Shown here: piece by piece, positions 1 to 10,493 of the stretch
How the letters are laid out: every line of letters starts with the position of its first letter
Numbering within the stretch: position 1 is the first letter of the stretch
NCBI GenBank assembly: GCA_017311185.1
Contig: JAESUZ010001279.1
Span: forward strand, 1 to 64,000
DNA: 64,000 bases
From: Proteles cristata cristata
Taxonomy: Eukaryota; Chordata; Mammalia; Carnivora; Hyaenidae
Direction of reading: 5' to 3'
Program-made: the position numbers and the translations under genes
The notes under the pieces: generated by a model
What the model was told of the DNA's origin: nothing
Seen by the model: only the letters and a program-made list of their open reading frames with translations
The model's database searches: none

Positions 1-417
1 GGACCAAATGAAATGAACTGAAATATCTTACTATTAATGTGTTTCTGCCATTTTTCCCAATTCATGAGAAATAGATTTTCACTGTGGATTATAAAATTCG
101 TCATGATGAAGTGACCCTTATGTACCACTTAGTTTTCCTTGAATTTAAATTTCTGATATATTTAGTATTAGCTTCCTTTTATTTGTCATCATCTTACCCA
201 TTGCTTATTCATCAGTTTCCCTGTCCTTTTACCTGTAATTTTACTTTCAGCTTTTCTGAGTCACTTTGTTTTAATATATCAGCATATAGTTAGATTTTAT
301 TTTTGAAATCCAGTATGAGATTTTCCTTATCTTTTATTAAGTCCATAGGATTATAATTGATTACATTCATCTGAAAGCATTTTTTGATGTGTGTGTGTGT
401 GTGTATATGTATGATTT
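1..417. other. AT-rich non-coding stretch with a short TG repeat
   Basis: T-rich sequence with no recognisable gene or confidently named repeat, possibly a very old LINE remnant. A short TG run occurs at about 388-403, next to the first SINE. Confidence 0.5.
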
Positions 418-866
418 TTGTTTGTTTGTTTGTTTGTTTTTTTGAGAGAGAGAGTAAGAATGAGCAAAGGAGGAGCAGACAGAGAGAGGGAGAGTCAGAA
501 GGGTCCCAAGCAGGCTCAACAATGTCAGCCCGGAGCCTGACGCGGGGCTCAAACTCAAGAAAACCGTGAAGGGTGCCTGGGTGGCTCAGTCCATTAAGCG
601 TCTGACTTCAACTCAGGTCATGATCTCACAGTCCGTGGGTTCGAGCCCCGCGTCAGGCTCCGTGCTGACAGCTCAGAGTCTGGAGCCTACTTCCGATTCT
701 GTGTCTCCCTCTCTCTACCCCTCCAACACTGGCTCTCTGTTTCTGTCTCTCAAAATAAAATAAAGACAAAAAAATAATTTAAAAGAAAAAAAGAAAACTG
801 TGAGATCATGACCTGAGCCGAAATCAAGAGTCAGACACTCAACTGACTGAGCCACCCAGGTGCCCT
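418..866 (-). mobile_element. CAN-SINE, minus strand, split by a second SINE
   Basis: The outer SINE has its poly(T) side at about 418 and its head (GAGCCACCCAGGTGCCC in complement form) ending at about 866. The middle, 570-790, is a plus-strand SINE that landed in the tRNA-related region. The two halves read continuously once the insert is ignored. Confidence 0.9.
570..790 (+). mobile_element. CAN-SINE, plus strand, nested in the 418-866 copy
   Basis: Full-length copy from AGGGTGCCTGGGTGGCTCAG to an A-rich tail. It is flanked by 13-base target duplications AAGAAAACCGTGA (557-569) and AAGAAAACTGTGA (791-803), which differ at one base. Confidence 0.93.
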
Positions 867-1256
867 GGATGTTTATATTTTTAATACTTCCTAGCTGTTT
901 CTTCTGTTTCTCTCTTTTTGCTGTGCTGACTTTTTTCCCTCCTCCTTTGAATTTAGAAAGCATATAGTCTGTTTGGGTTCTAGTGTTTACCTTATAACTT
1001 TATGTAGTATACTTAAGCCTATTTTTGCACACTATCAGCTTCAGTAAAACAACCATCTCTTTTTATTTTGTCATATAAAAGAAGATGAGAAAATCAGCAC
1101 AGTTATTCCTCCTTATCTGTGAGGAATAGTCCCCAAGACACCCAGTGGCTACCTGAAACCATAGATAACACGGAACTATATATACACTGGGGTTTTTTCC
1201 CCCTATACATATATTTATAAATTAGGCACAGTAAGAGATTAACAACAATAACTAAT

Positions 1257-1445
1257 TGGGGCACCTGAGTGGCTGGTTAAGCGCCTGACTCTTGATTTCA
1301 GCTCTGGTCATGATCTCATGGCTCATGGGTTCGGGCCCCGCATTGGGCTCTGCACTGACAGTGTGGAGCCTGCTTGGGATTCTCTCTCTCTGCCCCTCTC
1401 CTGCTAGTGTGCACTCTTTCTTTTTCAAAATAAATAGACTTAAAA
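1257..1445 (+). mobile_element. CAN-SINE, plus strand, inside the Tigger-like element
   Basis: SINE head GGGGCACCTGAGTGGCTGG to an A-rich tail, with a small head deletion. Target duplications AATAACTAAT lie at 1247-1256 and 1446-1455. Confidence 0.88.
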
Positions 1446-1599
1446 AATAACTAATAAAAAAATAGAATAATTATAACAATATACTGTAATAAAAGTTATG
1501 TGAATGTCTCACTTTCAGAGTATCTTGTTGGACTGTCCTCACTTTTCTTGTGATGATGGTAGCTGACAAAATGCCTCCTTAAGGAGAAGAAGTGAGGGG

Positions 1600-1641
1600 G
1601 GTGATGTAGCCTTGGGCTGTTGTGACGTAGCCTTGGGCTGC
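1600..1641. repeat. 21-base tandem duplication
   Basis: Two adjacent 21-base units, GTGATGTAGCCTTGGGCTGTT and a second with GACGTAGCC, differ at two or three positions. They lie in the right half of the Tigger-like element. Confidence 0.75.
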
Positions 1642-1750
1642 TATTAACCTGATGATACAGCAGAAGGGGATCCTCTGCCTCCAGATCCCGGTTGACCGTG
1701 GGAAATTGAAACCACCATGGTGACTGAAATCCTAGATAAGAGGAAATTAC

Positions 1751-2488
1751 TTATTTTTCAATTCTCTTCCCAAATTTTATTTGCTTGTTCTGGAATTTTT
1801 GTCCTACGTTATACCATTATCAATTAAAAATAACTAAATAGCTCCTTCTTTCCCAGGAATTACAATAATTATAGTCTTGTTATTAGAATTTCTGTATTAA
1901 CTTACATTTCATGGAGTCAATGCTCAATGCTTTTTTAATCTGATGACTTCCCCACTTCTGAATTATTTCTTTTTTTCCTCTCAAATTACATCTTTAAGTA
2001 TTTGTTCAATTTTATTGAGATATAATTGAAGTACACTGAAGTACACATATACAAAGTACACACTTTTATCAGTTTATGCACACACACATCTGTGAAACTG
2101 CTGCTACAATCAAGGTAACAAACACTTATAAAAAACTCACATGGAACATACATTTACACACACAAGATGACACATATTTCTATATGAGGAAAAGCAGTCC
2201 TCAGTGTGGAGGGCAGATATTGGACAAGTACCCAATATATGGTTAGTTTTGTAGAACTAAAAAAAATAGAACTAATTGAATAGAAAAACAATTAGGATAT
2301 GTAATAAAACCCAAAGTTTTCTGAAATAAAGAAAGACATAAATGTGTACATCATAAGAGTCTTTTATTTTGGGGGACAAAAATAGCAAAGAACTATAAAC
2401 TCTGAATGAAATTATTCAAAGATAAGGTTGAAGGGAATATGGCAGAGATAATGTTGTCTACTACAAAAAATTAGTCTAACTGCAGATT
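1751..2488. other. AT-rich non-coding stretch with a possible old L1 relic
   Basis: No gene. Bases 2005-2125 (TTTTATTGAGATATAATTGA onward) resemble the antisense of old LINE-1 3' regions common in mammals. The rest is unassigned. Confidence 0.45.
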
Positions 2489-2498
2489 TCTCCTTAGC

Positions 2499-2721
2499 TA
2501 TTTTATTTTATTTTATTTATAGTTTATTTTATTTATTTTGAGAGAGAGAGAGAAAGCATGAGCAGGGGAGGAGCAGAGAGAGAGGGAGAGAGAGAATCCT
2601 AGCAGGCTCTGTGCTGTCAGCATAGAGCCCTGTGCAGGGCTTGATCTCATGAACCGTGAGATCGTGAACCATGCTGAAATCAAGAATTGGACGCTTAATG
2701 GCTGAATCACCCAGGCACCCC
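2499..2721 (-). mobile_element. CAN-SINE, minus strand
   Basis: T-rich tail complement, GAGAGA block and a terminal CACCCAGGCACCCC head. Target duplications TCTCCTTAGC at 2489-2498 and 2722-2731 match exactly. Confidence 0.93.
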
Positions 2722-2731
2722 TCTCCTTAGC

Positions 2732-4038
2732 AATTTGAAAGGAAAGGCTACAATGGAACAATGCCCATTGAAGGTTTTCTCTAAGGAATACTTGGATTTA
2801 CTGTGTGGTAAGCATGGGTTTGGTGGGTCATTAAATGTTATCATGTAGATATAGGCTTACTACTATCTGACCCAATTTTCCACACCCAGCCAAGTTATCA
2901 TTCATATGGCAAGGCAGCAGAAGGATGTTAGCACATGGTCAGGAATTCATGAACAATACCATTCATATAAACTTCTCTAAAATATACTTGACTGAAGTTA
3001 ACATCACACCAGTGGTGAAAGACTGAGTTGTTTTCTCCAAGATTGGGAACAAGGCAAAGATAATGTGTTTTGAACACTTCTATTCAATATAGTTTTGAAG
3101 GCTGCAGACATTGCAATAAGGTAAGATAAAGAAATAAAAGGCAGGAAGATAAGAGGTGACACTGTGTAATTATCCCTGTTTGAATTTCTTAGAGTTTTAT
3201 CTAAATGGAACCATATGGTAGTTACCTGCATAGATGGATGCAAATGGGGATGCTAAGGGGCAATGACTAAATTTTTGGAGATGATTGGAAGTGTTTGTAG
3301 TATTGATTGCTCAAAAGTAACATGGGTGGGACTTTCCTGTGTTCCTGAACATGATTTCAATCCTTCCCTTAGCATTTATTCTGAAAGGAAGGAGTTTAAT
3401 AATTTATGTTCTCTGTTTAGATCTTCAGTTGTTTAAGACTTTGGGAGGAGGTCCAAGGTTGTAGGCAGCTGCATTCTAGAAGCTCTTACCCTGTGGCTTC
3501 TCTCTGAATTTGTTGAGTCCATAGGAGACTGGGTTGATGTCCTATCTTGTTCTGTGCATGTGGGGTTACTTTGGATGTCAGTTCGTTCCCCTCATGTGAG
3601 AAGCTGAGTAGGAGCGATGCCTCGCAGCCTGGCTTGAACGAATTTTGTTCTGAGGACTGTAGTAGTAGCAGCTTTTTCCAACAGTTGCCACTTGTCTACA
3701 GCTTCCGGAGCTTCCCATCAGGAAAGGAGGGCCTCTCTAAGGAGCTGTCATTTGAACAGAAGCATGAACCAAGGGAAGGAATAAGCCCTTTGAAGATTTA
3801 GGGGGACAGCATTCTAGGTAAAAGGAACAGCACAGAAAGCTCAGAGCTGGGAGAAAGCTTGATGCTCCTTAGCTGAGAGGCTTTTCTTTAAGTCTTATGT
3901 GCCTGCTGATCTGCAGTGGGAGCTGTTCTGAGTGAGGGCTTTTCTATCCTTCCCCAGACCCACATGCCAATAACTCGTTTTTGTGTTTTTTTTTTAATGT
4001 TTTGAAATTTCATGAGGATGAATCTTGTTTATTTGTGT
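2732..4038. other. Unassigned intergenic stretch
   Basis: 1.3 kb without a recognisable gene or confident repeat. Short frames at 3004-3243 (minus) and 3547-3801 (plus) have no family resemblance and no gene signals. Confidence 0.5.
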
Positions 4039-4056
4039 AAATCTTCATTAATTCTA

Positions 4057-4267
4057 GGGCGCCTGGGTGGCTCAGTCGGTTAAGCATCTGACTTTGGCTC
4101 GGGTCATGATCTCATGGTTTGTTAGTCTGAGCCCTGCATCGGGCTCTGTGCTGACAGCTCGGAGCCTGGAGCCTGCTTTGGATTCTGTGGCTCCCCCTCT
4201 TTCTCTGCCCCTCCCTCACTCATGCTCTCTCTCTCTCTTTCTCTCTCAAAAATAAATAAACATTTAA
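4057..4267 (+). mobile_element. CAN-SINE, plus strand, first of a stacked pair
   Basis: Complete SINE of the common class (CTGACAGCTCGGAGCCTGGA body). It is bounded by AAATCTTCATTAATTC (from 4039) and AAATCTTTACTAATTC (4268-4283). The second SINE begins immediately after this right-hand duplication. Confidence 0.93.
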
Positions 4268-4283
4268 AAATCTTTACTAATTC

Positions 4284-4511
4284 GGGGCGCCTGGGTGGCT
4301 TAGTCGGTTAAGCCTCCGACTTTTGCTTGGGTCATGATCTCGCGGTTCGTGGGTTCGGGCCCCGTGTCGGGCTCTGTGCTGACTGCCAGCTCAGAGCCTG
4401 GAGCCTGTTTCAGTCTGTGACTCCCTCTCTCTCTGACCCTGCCCTGCTCACGCTGTCTCTCTCTCTCCTAGAAATAAATAAAATATTTAAAAAAAATAAA
4501 AATAAAAATAA
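4284..4511 (+). mobile_element. CAN-SINE, plus strand, second class, stacked on the previous copy
   Basis: Belongs to the class with GGCTTAGTCGG, CTGACTGCCAGCTCAGAG and CTAGAAATAAATAAA. Flanked by AAATCTTTACTAATTC at 4268-4283 and 4512-4527, so it inserted at the target duplication of the first SINE. Confidence 0.93.
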
Positions 4512-4745
4512 AAATCTTTACTAATTCTATTTAATACTTGTTAAGCCCTTTCCATTTGGAAATTCATGTCTTCTTTCAGTTCTGAGAATTTCTTTTTTTC
4601 TTTTTTTTCTTTTTTAGATAATTGCTATTCATACAACTCTTTCATTATTTTTAGGAACTCCTCTATTTGTCAGATGTTTGACCTCCTACGGGTATATTCT
4701 ATGTCTTTCATCTTCTGGTCTGTGGTTCCCTATTATTTGTATTTT

Positions 4746-4838
4746 TTAAAGCAATCTCTACAACTAACATGGGGCTCAAACCCATGACCCTGAGATCAAG
4801 AGTCATACACTCTACCAGCTGAGTCAGCCAGGCACCCT
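4746..4838 (-). mobile_element. Older CAN-SINE fragment, minus strand
   Basis: A 93-base older tRNA-derived SINE (GGGGCTCAAACCCATGACCC then CAGCCAGGCACCC). It has imperfect flanking duplications TATTATTTGTATTTT and ACTATTTGTATTTT. Confidence 0.8.
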
Positions 4839-4946
4839 TACTATTTGTATTTTAATCTTTGTTATGCTCTGGATTATTTTCTCTACTTTATGTTTCAATT
4901 TGTCTATTTAATTTTTAAAATGTATTTATTTTATATAAAACTTTTA

Positions 4947-5159
4947 TTTTTCTTAAAATTTTAATGTTTATTATTGAGAGAGACAGAGCATGAGCATGGG
5001 AGGGGCACAGAGATGTGGAGACACAGAATCTGAAGCATGCTCCAGGCTCTGAGCTGTCCGCACAGAGCCTGACGCAGGGCTCGAACCCATGAACCACGAG
5101 ATCATGACCTGAGCCGAAGTCAGGCACTTAACTAACCTACTGAGCCACCCAGGCGCCCC
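4947..5159 (-). mobile_element. CAN-SINE, minus strand
   Basis: Full copy ending GAGCCACCCAGGCGCCCC. Exact 15-base target duplications TATATAAAACTTTTA at 4932-4946 and 5160-5174. Confidence 0.95.
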
Positions 5160-5294
5160 TATATAAAACTTTTAAACACTCTATTAAAATTTTTTAACTT
5201 AAGAGCCTTTCCAATTTTCCAACTCTTTTCATAGTATTCTCTTCTTATGGAAAATAAGACGTTGAATCTCTGTGACAATACAGATTAGATGTTT

Positions 5295-5484
5295 CATTTG
5301 TTTATTTGTTTACTTACTTAATTTAGAGAGATAGTGGAGGAGAGGGTCAGGGAAAGAGGGAATCCCAAGCAGATTCCACTCAGCATGGAGCTCAATGTGA
5401 GGCTTGATCACAAAACCCTGGGATCATGACCTGAGACAAAATCAAGAGTCAAATGCTCAACTGATTGAGCCACCCAGGCATCCT
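5295..5484 (-). mobile_element. Diverged CAN-SINE, minus strand
   Basis: Recognisable GAGAGA block, CTGGGATCATGACCTGAG and terminal GAGCCACCCAGGCATCC, with many substitutions. No clear target duplication, so this is an older copy. Confidence 0.85.
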
Positions 5485-5979
5485 TAGAATAGAGATTTTG
5501 AAACATTCTCTTTTCTCCCCTGAAGTAGCTATTTCCTCTGGTGTCAGTTTTTCTCTCATGCTCCAGGCTTTCCTCAAACGTCTGATGCTTTCTCAAAGCA
5601 TGAGGCTATGCAGAAGCTGGTGGGGAGTGTGGCTTATGCAAGCAGGACTGGTCAAAAGGAAGGCTTCCCTTTAGCCAGATGGAGCAGGAAGCTGGACTTC
5701 TCGAAACTTCTGAAATGCCAGAAGAGGGCTTCGTGGAGACGGGCAGACACCTCTGCTACTTGCCCCATGACCTTGACCCCAGAAAGTCTGTTCAGTTGTT
5801 TTAGCCGGATCCTCTGTGTGACGTGGGGGTGGAGAGAAGCAGTAAAGGGAGTAACCCCCTGGCATATGCATTATCAGTACCCTCCTGTGTGGGGGGGCCT
5901 CCGTGTTGGATCCCCCAGGACCCCCTCAGCTGCAGACTTTCCACCGCACTCCCCGTTGTGCCTCCCCCCACTCTGGTTT
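5485..5979. other. Unassigned intergenic stretch
   Basis: No gene or named repeat recognised. The open frames on both strands overlap each other and run into flanking SINE sequence. Confidence 0.5.
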
Positions 5980-5995
5980 AAAAACTGTATTTTCA

Positions 5996-6203
5996 GGGGC
6001 ACCTGGGTGGCTTAGTGGGTGCCTGGCTTTGGCTCAGGTCATGATCTTGCAGTTTGTGGGTTCGAGCCCCATGTCAGGCTCTGTGCTGACAGCCTGGAGC
6101 CTGCTTCGAATTCTGTGTCTCCCTCTCTCTCTCTCTGCCCCTCTCCTGCTTGTGCTCTGTCTCCATCTCTCATAAATAAATAAACATGAAAAATATTAAA
6201 AAT
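5996..6203 (+). mobile_element. CAN-SINE, plus strand
   Basis: Head GGGGCACCTGGGTGGCTTAG to tail AAATAAATAAACATG. Near-identical flanks AAAAACTGTATTTTCA (5980-5995) and a TATATTTTCA-type copy (6204-6219). Confidence 0.9.
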
Positions 6204-6499
6204 GAAAATTATATTTTCACATCAGCTTTTTGTTTTCAAGAATAAAAAAAATCAAACAAACCCTAATAGTCCTTCTCCATTCTCTTTGTTGTGCTTTTTT
6301 ATTCTTTTATTATTTACTATTATTTTAATGGGGTCCAAGCAGGGAGAGGCATTTAAATACATAAACTTAGTCTGCTGTCTTGAATTGGGAGCTCCCAGTT
6401 TAAAAAGATTACTTTGGCTGTCTTATGAGAAGGGAGCATAGGAATGAATCAGATTCCAGAATTGTCCAGAATTGTTATGACCCCTTAATTACAAAATGA

Positions 6500-6985
6500 A
6501 TTTCTATATCCCTCTTAATAGTCTCTGCTCTGAAATCTATTTTGTCTGGTAATATTATAGTTACCCCATTTTTCCCCTTTAAATTAGTGTTAACATTGTA
6601 TATTTTTCCATCCTTTTGCTTTTAACTTATTTTGTCTTTATTTTTAAAGTGGATTTCTATGCAGGCATCTTGGGTCTTGCTTTTTAAAAAAAATATGTAT
6701 TTATTTTTCAGAGAGTGCAAGTTGGGGAGGGGCAGAGAGAGACAGGGACAGAGGATCTGAAGCAGGCTCTGCACTGATGGGCTGACACCAGAGAGCCCAG
6801 TGTGGGGCTTGAACTCACGAACCGTGAGATCATGACCTGAGCCGAAGTCAGATATTTAACCAACTGGCCAGCCAGGTGCCCCGAGTCTTCTCTTTTTATC
6901 CAGTTTAACAATCTCTATTTTTTAAATTGAAGCTATTAATCCACGTACATTTAATGTGATTATTGATATGGTTAGGCTAACATCA
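6500..6985 (-). mobile_element. LINE-1 ORF2 endonuclease-region fragment, minus strand, split by a SINE
   Basis: The complement corresponds to the start of mammalian L1 ORF2 (matches such as ATTGTTAAACTGGAT and CAAGACCCAAGATGCC). It is decayed and has no usable frame. A SINE at 6690-6882 interrupts it. The next part of the same L1 region follows on the opposite strand from about 6990. Confidence 0.75.
6690..6882 (-). mobile_element. CAN-SINE, minus strand, inside an L1 fragment
   Basis: TATTTATTTTTCAGAGAG tail side, then AACCGTGAGATCATGACCTG, ending CAGCCAGGTGCCCC. Flanks GGGTCTTGCTTTTTA and GAGTCTTCTCTTTTTA are imperfect copies of the L1 target. Confidence 0.88.
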
Positions 6986-6987
6986 AA

Positions 6988-7174
6988 AGAACATAATTCT
7001 AATTTATGCACCTAAAAACAGAGCTTCAAAATACATAAAGTAAAAGCTTACAGAAGTGCAAGGAGAAGTGGACTGCTCCACAATTTATAGCCAAGACTGC
7101 AACACTCCCCTCTCAATAAGTTCTATAACTTATAAGAATAAGTTCGTCCCGGGAAGTTCTATGCAAATAGATTT
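6988..7174 (+). mobile_element. LINE-1 ORF2 endonuclease-region fragment, plus strand
   Basis: TTATGCACCTAAAAACAGAG, the following CTTCAAAATACATAAAG, and CAACACTCCCCTCTCAATAA match the sense strand of the L1 endonuclease region. It continues the region represented on the minus strand at 6500-6985. Confidence 0.75.
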
Positions 7175-7365
7175 GTTATTTTTATTTTTTTACATTTATT
7201 TATTTTTGAGAGAGGGGCAGAGAGAGAATGAGACACAGAATCTGAAGCGGGCTCCAGGCTCAGAGCTGTCAGCACAGAGCCTGACACGGGGCTCGAACTC
7301 ACAAACTGAGATCATGACCTGAGCCGAAGTTGGATGCTTAACCGATTGAGCCACCCAGGCACCCC
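7175..7365 (-). mobile_element. CAN-SINE, minus strand
   Basis: ACATTTATTTATTTTTGAGA to GAGCCACCCAGGCACCCC. Flanks GCAAATAGATTT (7163-7174) and GCAAATGGATTT (7366-7377) are one base apart. Confidence 0.93.
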
Positions 7366-7377
7366 GCAAATGGATTT

Positions 7378-8418
7378 TTAAAATGAACAAACTCATATGT
7401 AAAATATACAAGAAGAGTTGTATATCTAAAGGGATTCAATGGTGGCTTTTTGTGAATCGCATAGCCATGCGTCCAACCACAAATCTCTTGTTGAAGTGCC
7501 ATATTCAAGGCCATGGGAATCAGTGACTAGATCAGGAAGGCTCACAGTCTGGTGGGGAAAGGAGACGAGCACAGGGCGAGTTGTGAAGAAAACAAAACAA
7601 AACAAAAATACCCCAATGATTAGTATCCACCTGGATAAATGATCATAGAATGAATATAGCTGTGTAACTACCACCTAGATCTAGAGAGGGAACATTACCA
7701 ACACCCAGAAGCCCCCCAAGTGCCACCTGCCAATGACCAAAGTAATGGTACTGATTTGTCTTCTCCCTCCTGGAAACAGAAATTGCCGGTCGCTTTACCT
7801 CCATGTCAACACTTGATATTGTAGATCTTTTACATTTTAGCCACTCTCATGGAGGTGTGGCGGTATCTCATTGTGGTTTTCATCAGAACCAGATTTGGTT
7901 TTAGAATAACAAAGTCATGTGATATTCTCATGCCTGAGCATCGCAGAGTAATTCAGTCATTACAAAGGGGGAGGGTGAATTTCGTAACGGAAGTATCTAT
8001 GGAGCTGTGAATGGAAAAAGAGGCTACCTCTCCCACTGTGTCTGTGCAGAGGCCGGGGGTCAGGTTCTGTCTAGGCTCAAGGGCTCCCCAGTGTAGCACT
8101 GGGTCTCCTTATTCACACAAGCTTCTCACTGTCCTGGGTCCCTGTTTCCTCCACCCCATGTTGAGCAAGGTCATAGTAAGCTCCTACCCCAGGTGGACAC
8201 AAGCTTCCCTAGACACCTATTGAAGCCACCAGACCAAAACTCTCCCATGTTGTCCTGGCTGTTAAATCCTGCCTTCTTGCTGTTTATTACGCTGGATGGG
8301 AAATCTATGCAAATGCCTTATTTTGGAAAAATGCCTGGGATGACTGAAAAAACCCTAGACCTCGCCAGCGCTGGAGGTCAACCGTTTACCCAGCGAGGAT
8401 GGCAGGGTGGTGAGCTTT
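7378..8418. other. Non-coding stretch with old L1-like relics
   Basis: No gene recognised. Bases 7640-7780 (AACATTACCAACACCCAGAA onward) and 7785-7890 (GGTATCTCATTGTGGTTTTC) resemble antisense pieces of old LINE-1 elements. The remainder is unassigned. Confidence 0.5.
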
Positions 8419-8435
8419 AAAATAGAGAGCCCCTT

Positions 8436-8682
8436 GGGGCGCCTGGGTGGCTTAGTCGGTTAAGCGTCCGACTTTCGCTTAGGTCATGATCTCGCGGTTC
8501 GTGGGTTCGAGCCCCGCGTCGGGCTCTGTGCTGACTGCCAGCTCAGAGGCTGGAGCCTGTTTCAATCTGTGACTCCCTCTCTCTGACCCTCCCCTGCTCA
8601 CGCTGTCTCTCTCTCTCTCTCTCTCCTAGAAATAAATAAAAATATTAAAAAATAAAAATAAAAAAAATAAAAAAAATAAAAT
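8436..8682 (+). mobile_element. CAN-SINE, plus strand, second class
   Basis: Near-consensus copy with GACTTTCGCTTAGGTCATGA, CTGACTGCCAGCTCAGAG and a CTCCTAGAAATAAATAAA tail. Exact 16-base duplications AAAATAGAGAGCCCCT at 8419-8434 and 8683-8698 indicate a fairly recent insertion. Confidence 0.96.
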
Positions 8683-8698
8683 AAAATAGAGAGCCCCT

Positions 8699-9075
8699 CA
8701 GGAGAAAGGAATTCGAGTGTACAGTGTGCACTGTGCTGAGTTTTTCTGAGGTGAAGCCAGAGCAAGAGGCGTGAGGAGGACGCAGGTGAATGGCCCCTAA
8801 GAGCTGGGCCCACCCAGATTTATGGGGTGACCCCCACCGGCCTTTCCCAGGCAGGAAATGGGCTGTTGGCTAATGCCTTTCCCCTGCCACATGCACCTGC
8901 GAAAGCCAATTGGTAGTTTTAAAATAATTTACTAGAATGAAATTTCTGTGTTTTCATTTGGATAGTTGCCCAGTAATTGGCTTTGTGCTTTTTGATTCAA
9001 GAAAAGGCTTCAAATATTCAGGACCTCAGATTTCAATCTCTCCACCTCTGTCTCTCTGTCTCTGTCTCTCTCTTT

Positions 9076-9076
<1 letters not shown>
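8699..9076. other. Unassigned intergenic stretch
   Basis: No gene or named repeat. It ends in a CT-rich run leading into the CA microsatellite. Confidence 0.5.

Positions 9077-9121
<45 letters not shown>
9077..9121. repeat. (CA)n microsatellite
   Basis: About 22 uninterrupted CA units preceded by a (TCTC)n stretch. Likely length-polymorphic. Confidence 0.97.
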
Positions 9122-9122
<1 letters not shown>

Positions 9123-9714
9123 CTGCGTCTCATTCGTCCTGGGTGAGAAAGGCATGAAGATACTATAGGACATGAGCAGAGGCTTTAATCGTCCAAGTTC
9201 AACCTGGTTTCCTCACTTGTCATCCCCTCCCCACCCACCGCCCCTCGCTCCCTCTGCTCGCTGCTCTCTGTCCAGTGCGCAGTGACTGTTAAGCTACCGA
9301 GCATCGTTAATGCTGATTTCATTTGTCTACAACTGACGTTCCTGGCAGAAGAAATGTGCAGTGGGTTTGCCTCTGCTCTTGGCCTATCTTGGTTTTGCAA
9401 GGCTGCTCGCGCAGACTCCTCTCCTGCTCCTTCGTCCTGTCTGGGGAGCATAACAGCAGCGCCTGGAAACGTGTGCCTGGGTGCCTGTGCCTGGCGCCCC
9501 TCTGGCCGCCGTGAGGAGCTCCTGCTCAGTCTGTGACAGACGGAAATCCTGCCTGCGGGCCATCGCCTCCCTTCCCCTGGGGCACTGAGACTGCTGCTTA
9601 CTGAGAAGTTAAATGTGGAGCCGGGTTTCTGGTGTCTTCAGGAAGTGTGCTCAGCCCCGACACAGACACATAAGGGGTCCCCAGGAAGCTCTTAAGCTTT
9701 ATTTCATTTTATTT
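9122..9714. other. Moderately GC-rich unassigned stretch
   Basis: No gene family resemblance. Open frames on both strands here overlap and lack splice or start support. Confidence 0.5.
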
Positions 9715-10066
9715 GAATTTTTAAAACATTTTTCTTGAACTTATTTATTTTATCTCTGCACCTTACGTGCAGCTCCCCATGACCAGAGATCAAGAGTTGC
9801 ATTCTCAGGGGCGCCTGGGTGGCTCAGTCGGTTAAGTGTCTGACTTCAGCTCAGGTCATGATCTCACGGTTTGTGGGTTTGAGCCCCGTGTCGGGCTCTG
9901 TGCTGACAGCTCGGAGCCTGGAGCCTGCTTTGAATTCTGTCTCCCTCTCTCTCTGTCTCTCCCCTGCTCTCTCTCTCTCCCTCAAAAAGAAATAAAACAT
10001 AAACGATCTTTTTTTTTTTTTTTTAAAAGAGTTGCATTCTCTCTTGACTGAACCAGCCAGGCACCC
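9715..10066 (-). mobile_element. Older CAN-SINE, minus strand, split by a SINE
   Basis: Left part has CAGCTCCCCATGACCAGAGA and right part TGAACCAGCCAGGCACCC. The copy at 9807-10026 interrupts it. Its older, simpler body lacks the CTGTGCTGACAG segment. Confidence 0.82.
9807..10026 (+). mobile_element. CAN-SINE, plus strand, nested in an older SINE
   Basis: Complete copy of the common class ending in a TTTTTTTT-containing A/T tail. Exact 15-base duplications AAGAGTTGCATTCTC at 9792-9806 and 10027-10041. Confidence 0.95.
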
Positions 10067-10493
10067 AGTTAAGGTTTATTTTAGTCAACTATTACTTATG
10101 TAGAGAAGGAAATTTGAATATCTGGTTGCACAAACTCTTCTCATGTGAAGGGGCTTAAAGTGTATCTTTAAGTCATCTGAGCAATTCGCTTTACTTTTTT
10201 TTTTTTTTTTCTTTTTGTATTTTAGCCCTTGGGACTCTATCACTACTGGAAATCTCAAATATTTTCACACCAAAGAACAGTTGTTGCAAATGTCTTAAAA
10301 TACTATTTATGCTCATTGTTGCTTTGGCCTTCCAGTAGTTATTGCTGGATATTGCCATTTGGTGCATTTGAAAAGGAACACAAATATTGCTATGCGATAC
10401 TTTGTAAATATTTTGACAACATATGTCAATTTCATTGGTTTCCTTCTGAAATCTTACATAGTTATCCGTTTTCTTTCTATTCAGAAGCATTCG
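10067..10493. other. Unassigned AT-rich stretch
   Basis: No gene recognised. A poly(T) run lies at 10195-10210. The open frames crossing it have no family resemblance. Confidence 0.5.

Larger units (their letters stand above)
1100..1750. mobile_element. Tigger-like DNA transposon relic, split by a SINE
   Basis: The left end starts CAGTTATTCCTCCTTATCTG and the right end closes with the inverted GATAAGAGGAA. Internal phrases (ATTAGGCACAGTAAGAGATT; a GACGTAGCC motif, partly repeated) match the non-autonomous mariner/Tigger-type elements I recognise from other mammals. It has no transposase frame. A SINE at 1257-1445 interrupts it. Confidence 0.65.

Noticed and set aside
570..670. tRNA-like A-box and B-box sequences in SINE heads
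   Set aside because: These are SINE internal promoters, as in every CAN-SINE copy here. None forms a complete tRNA gene with an acceptor stem.
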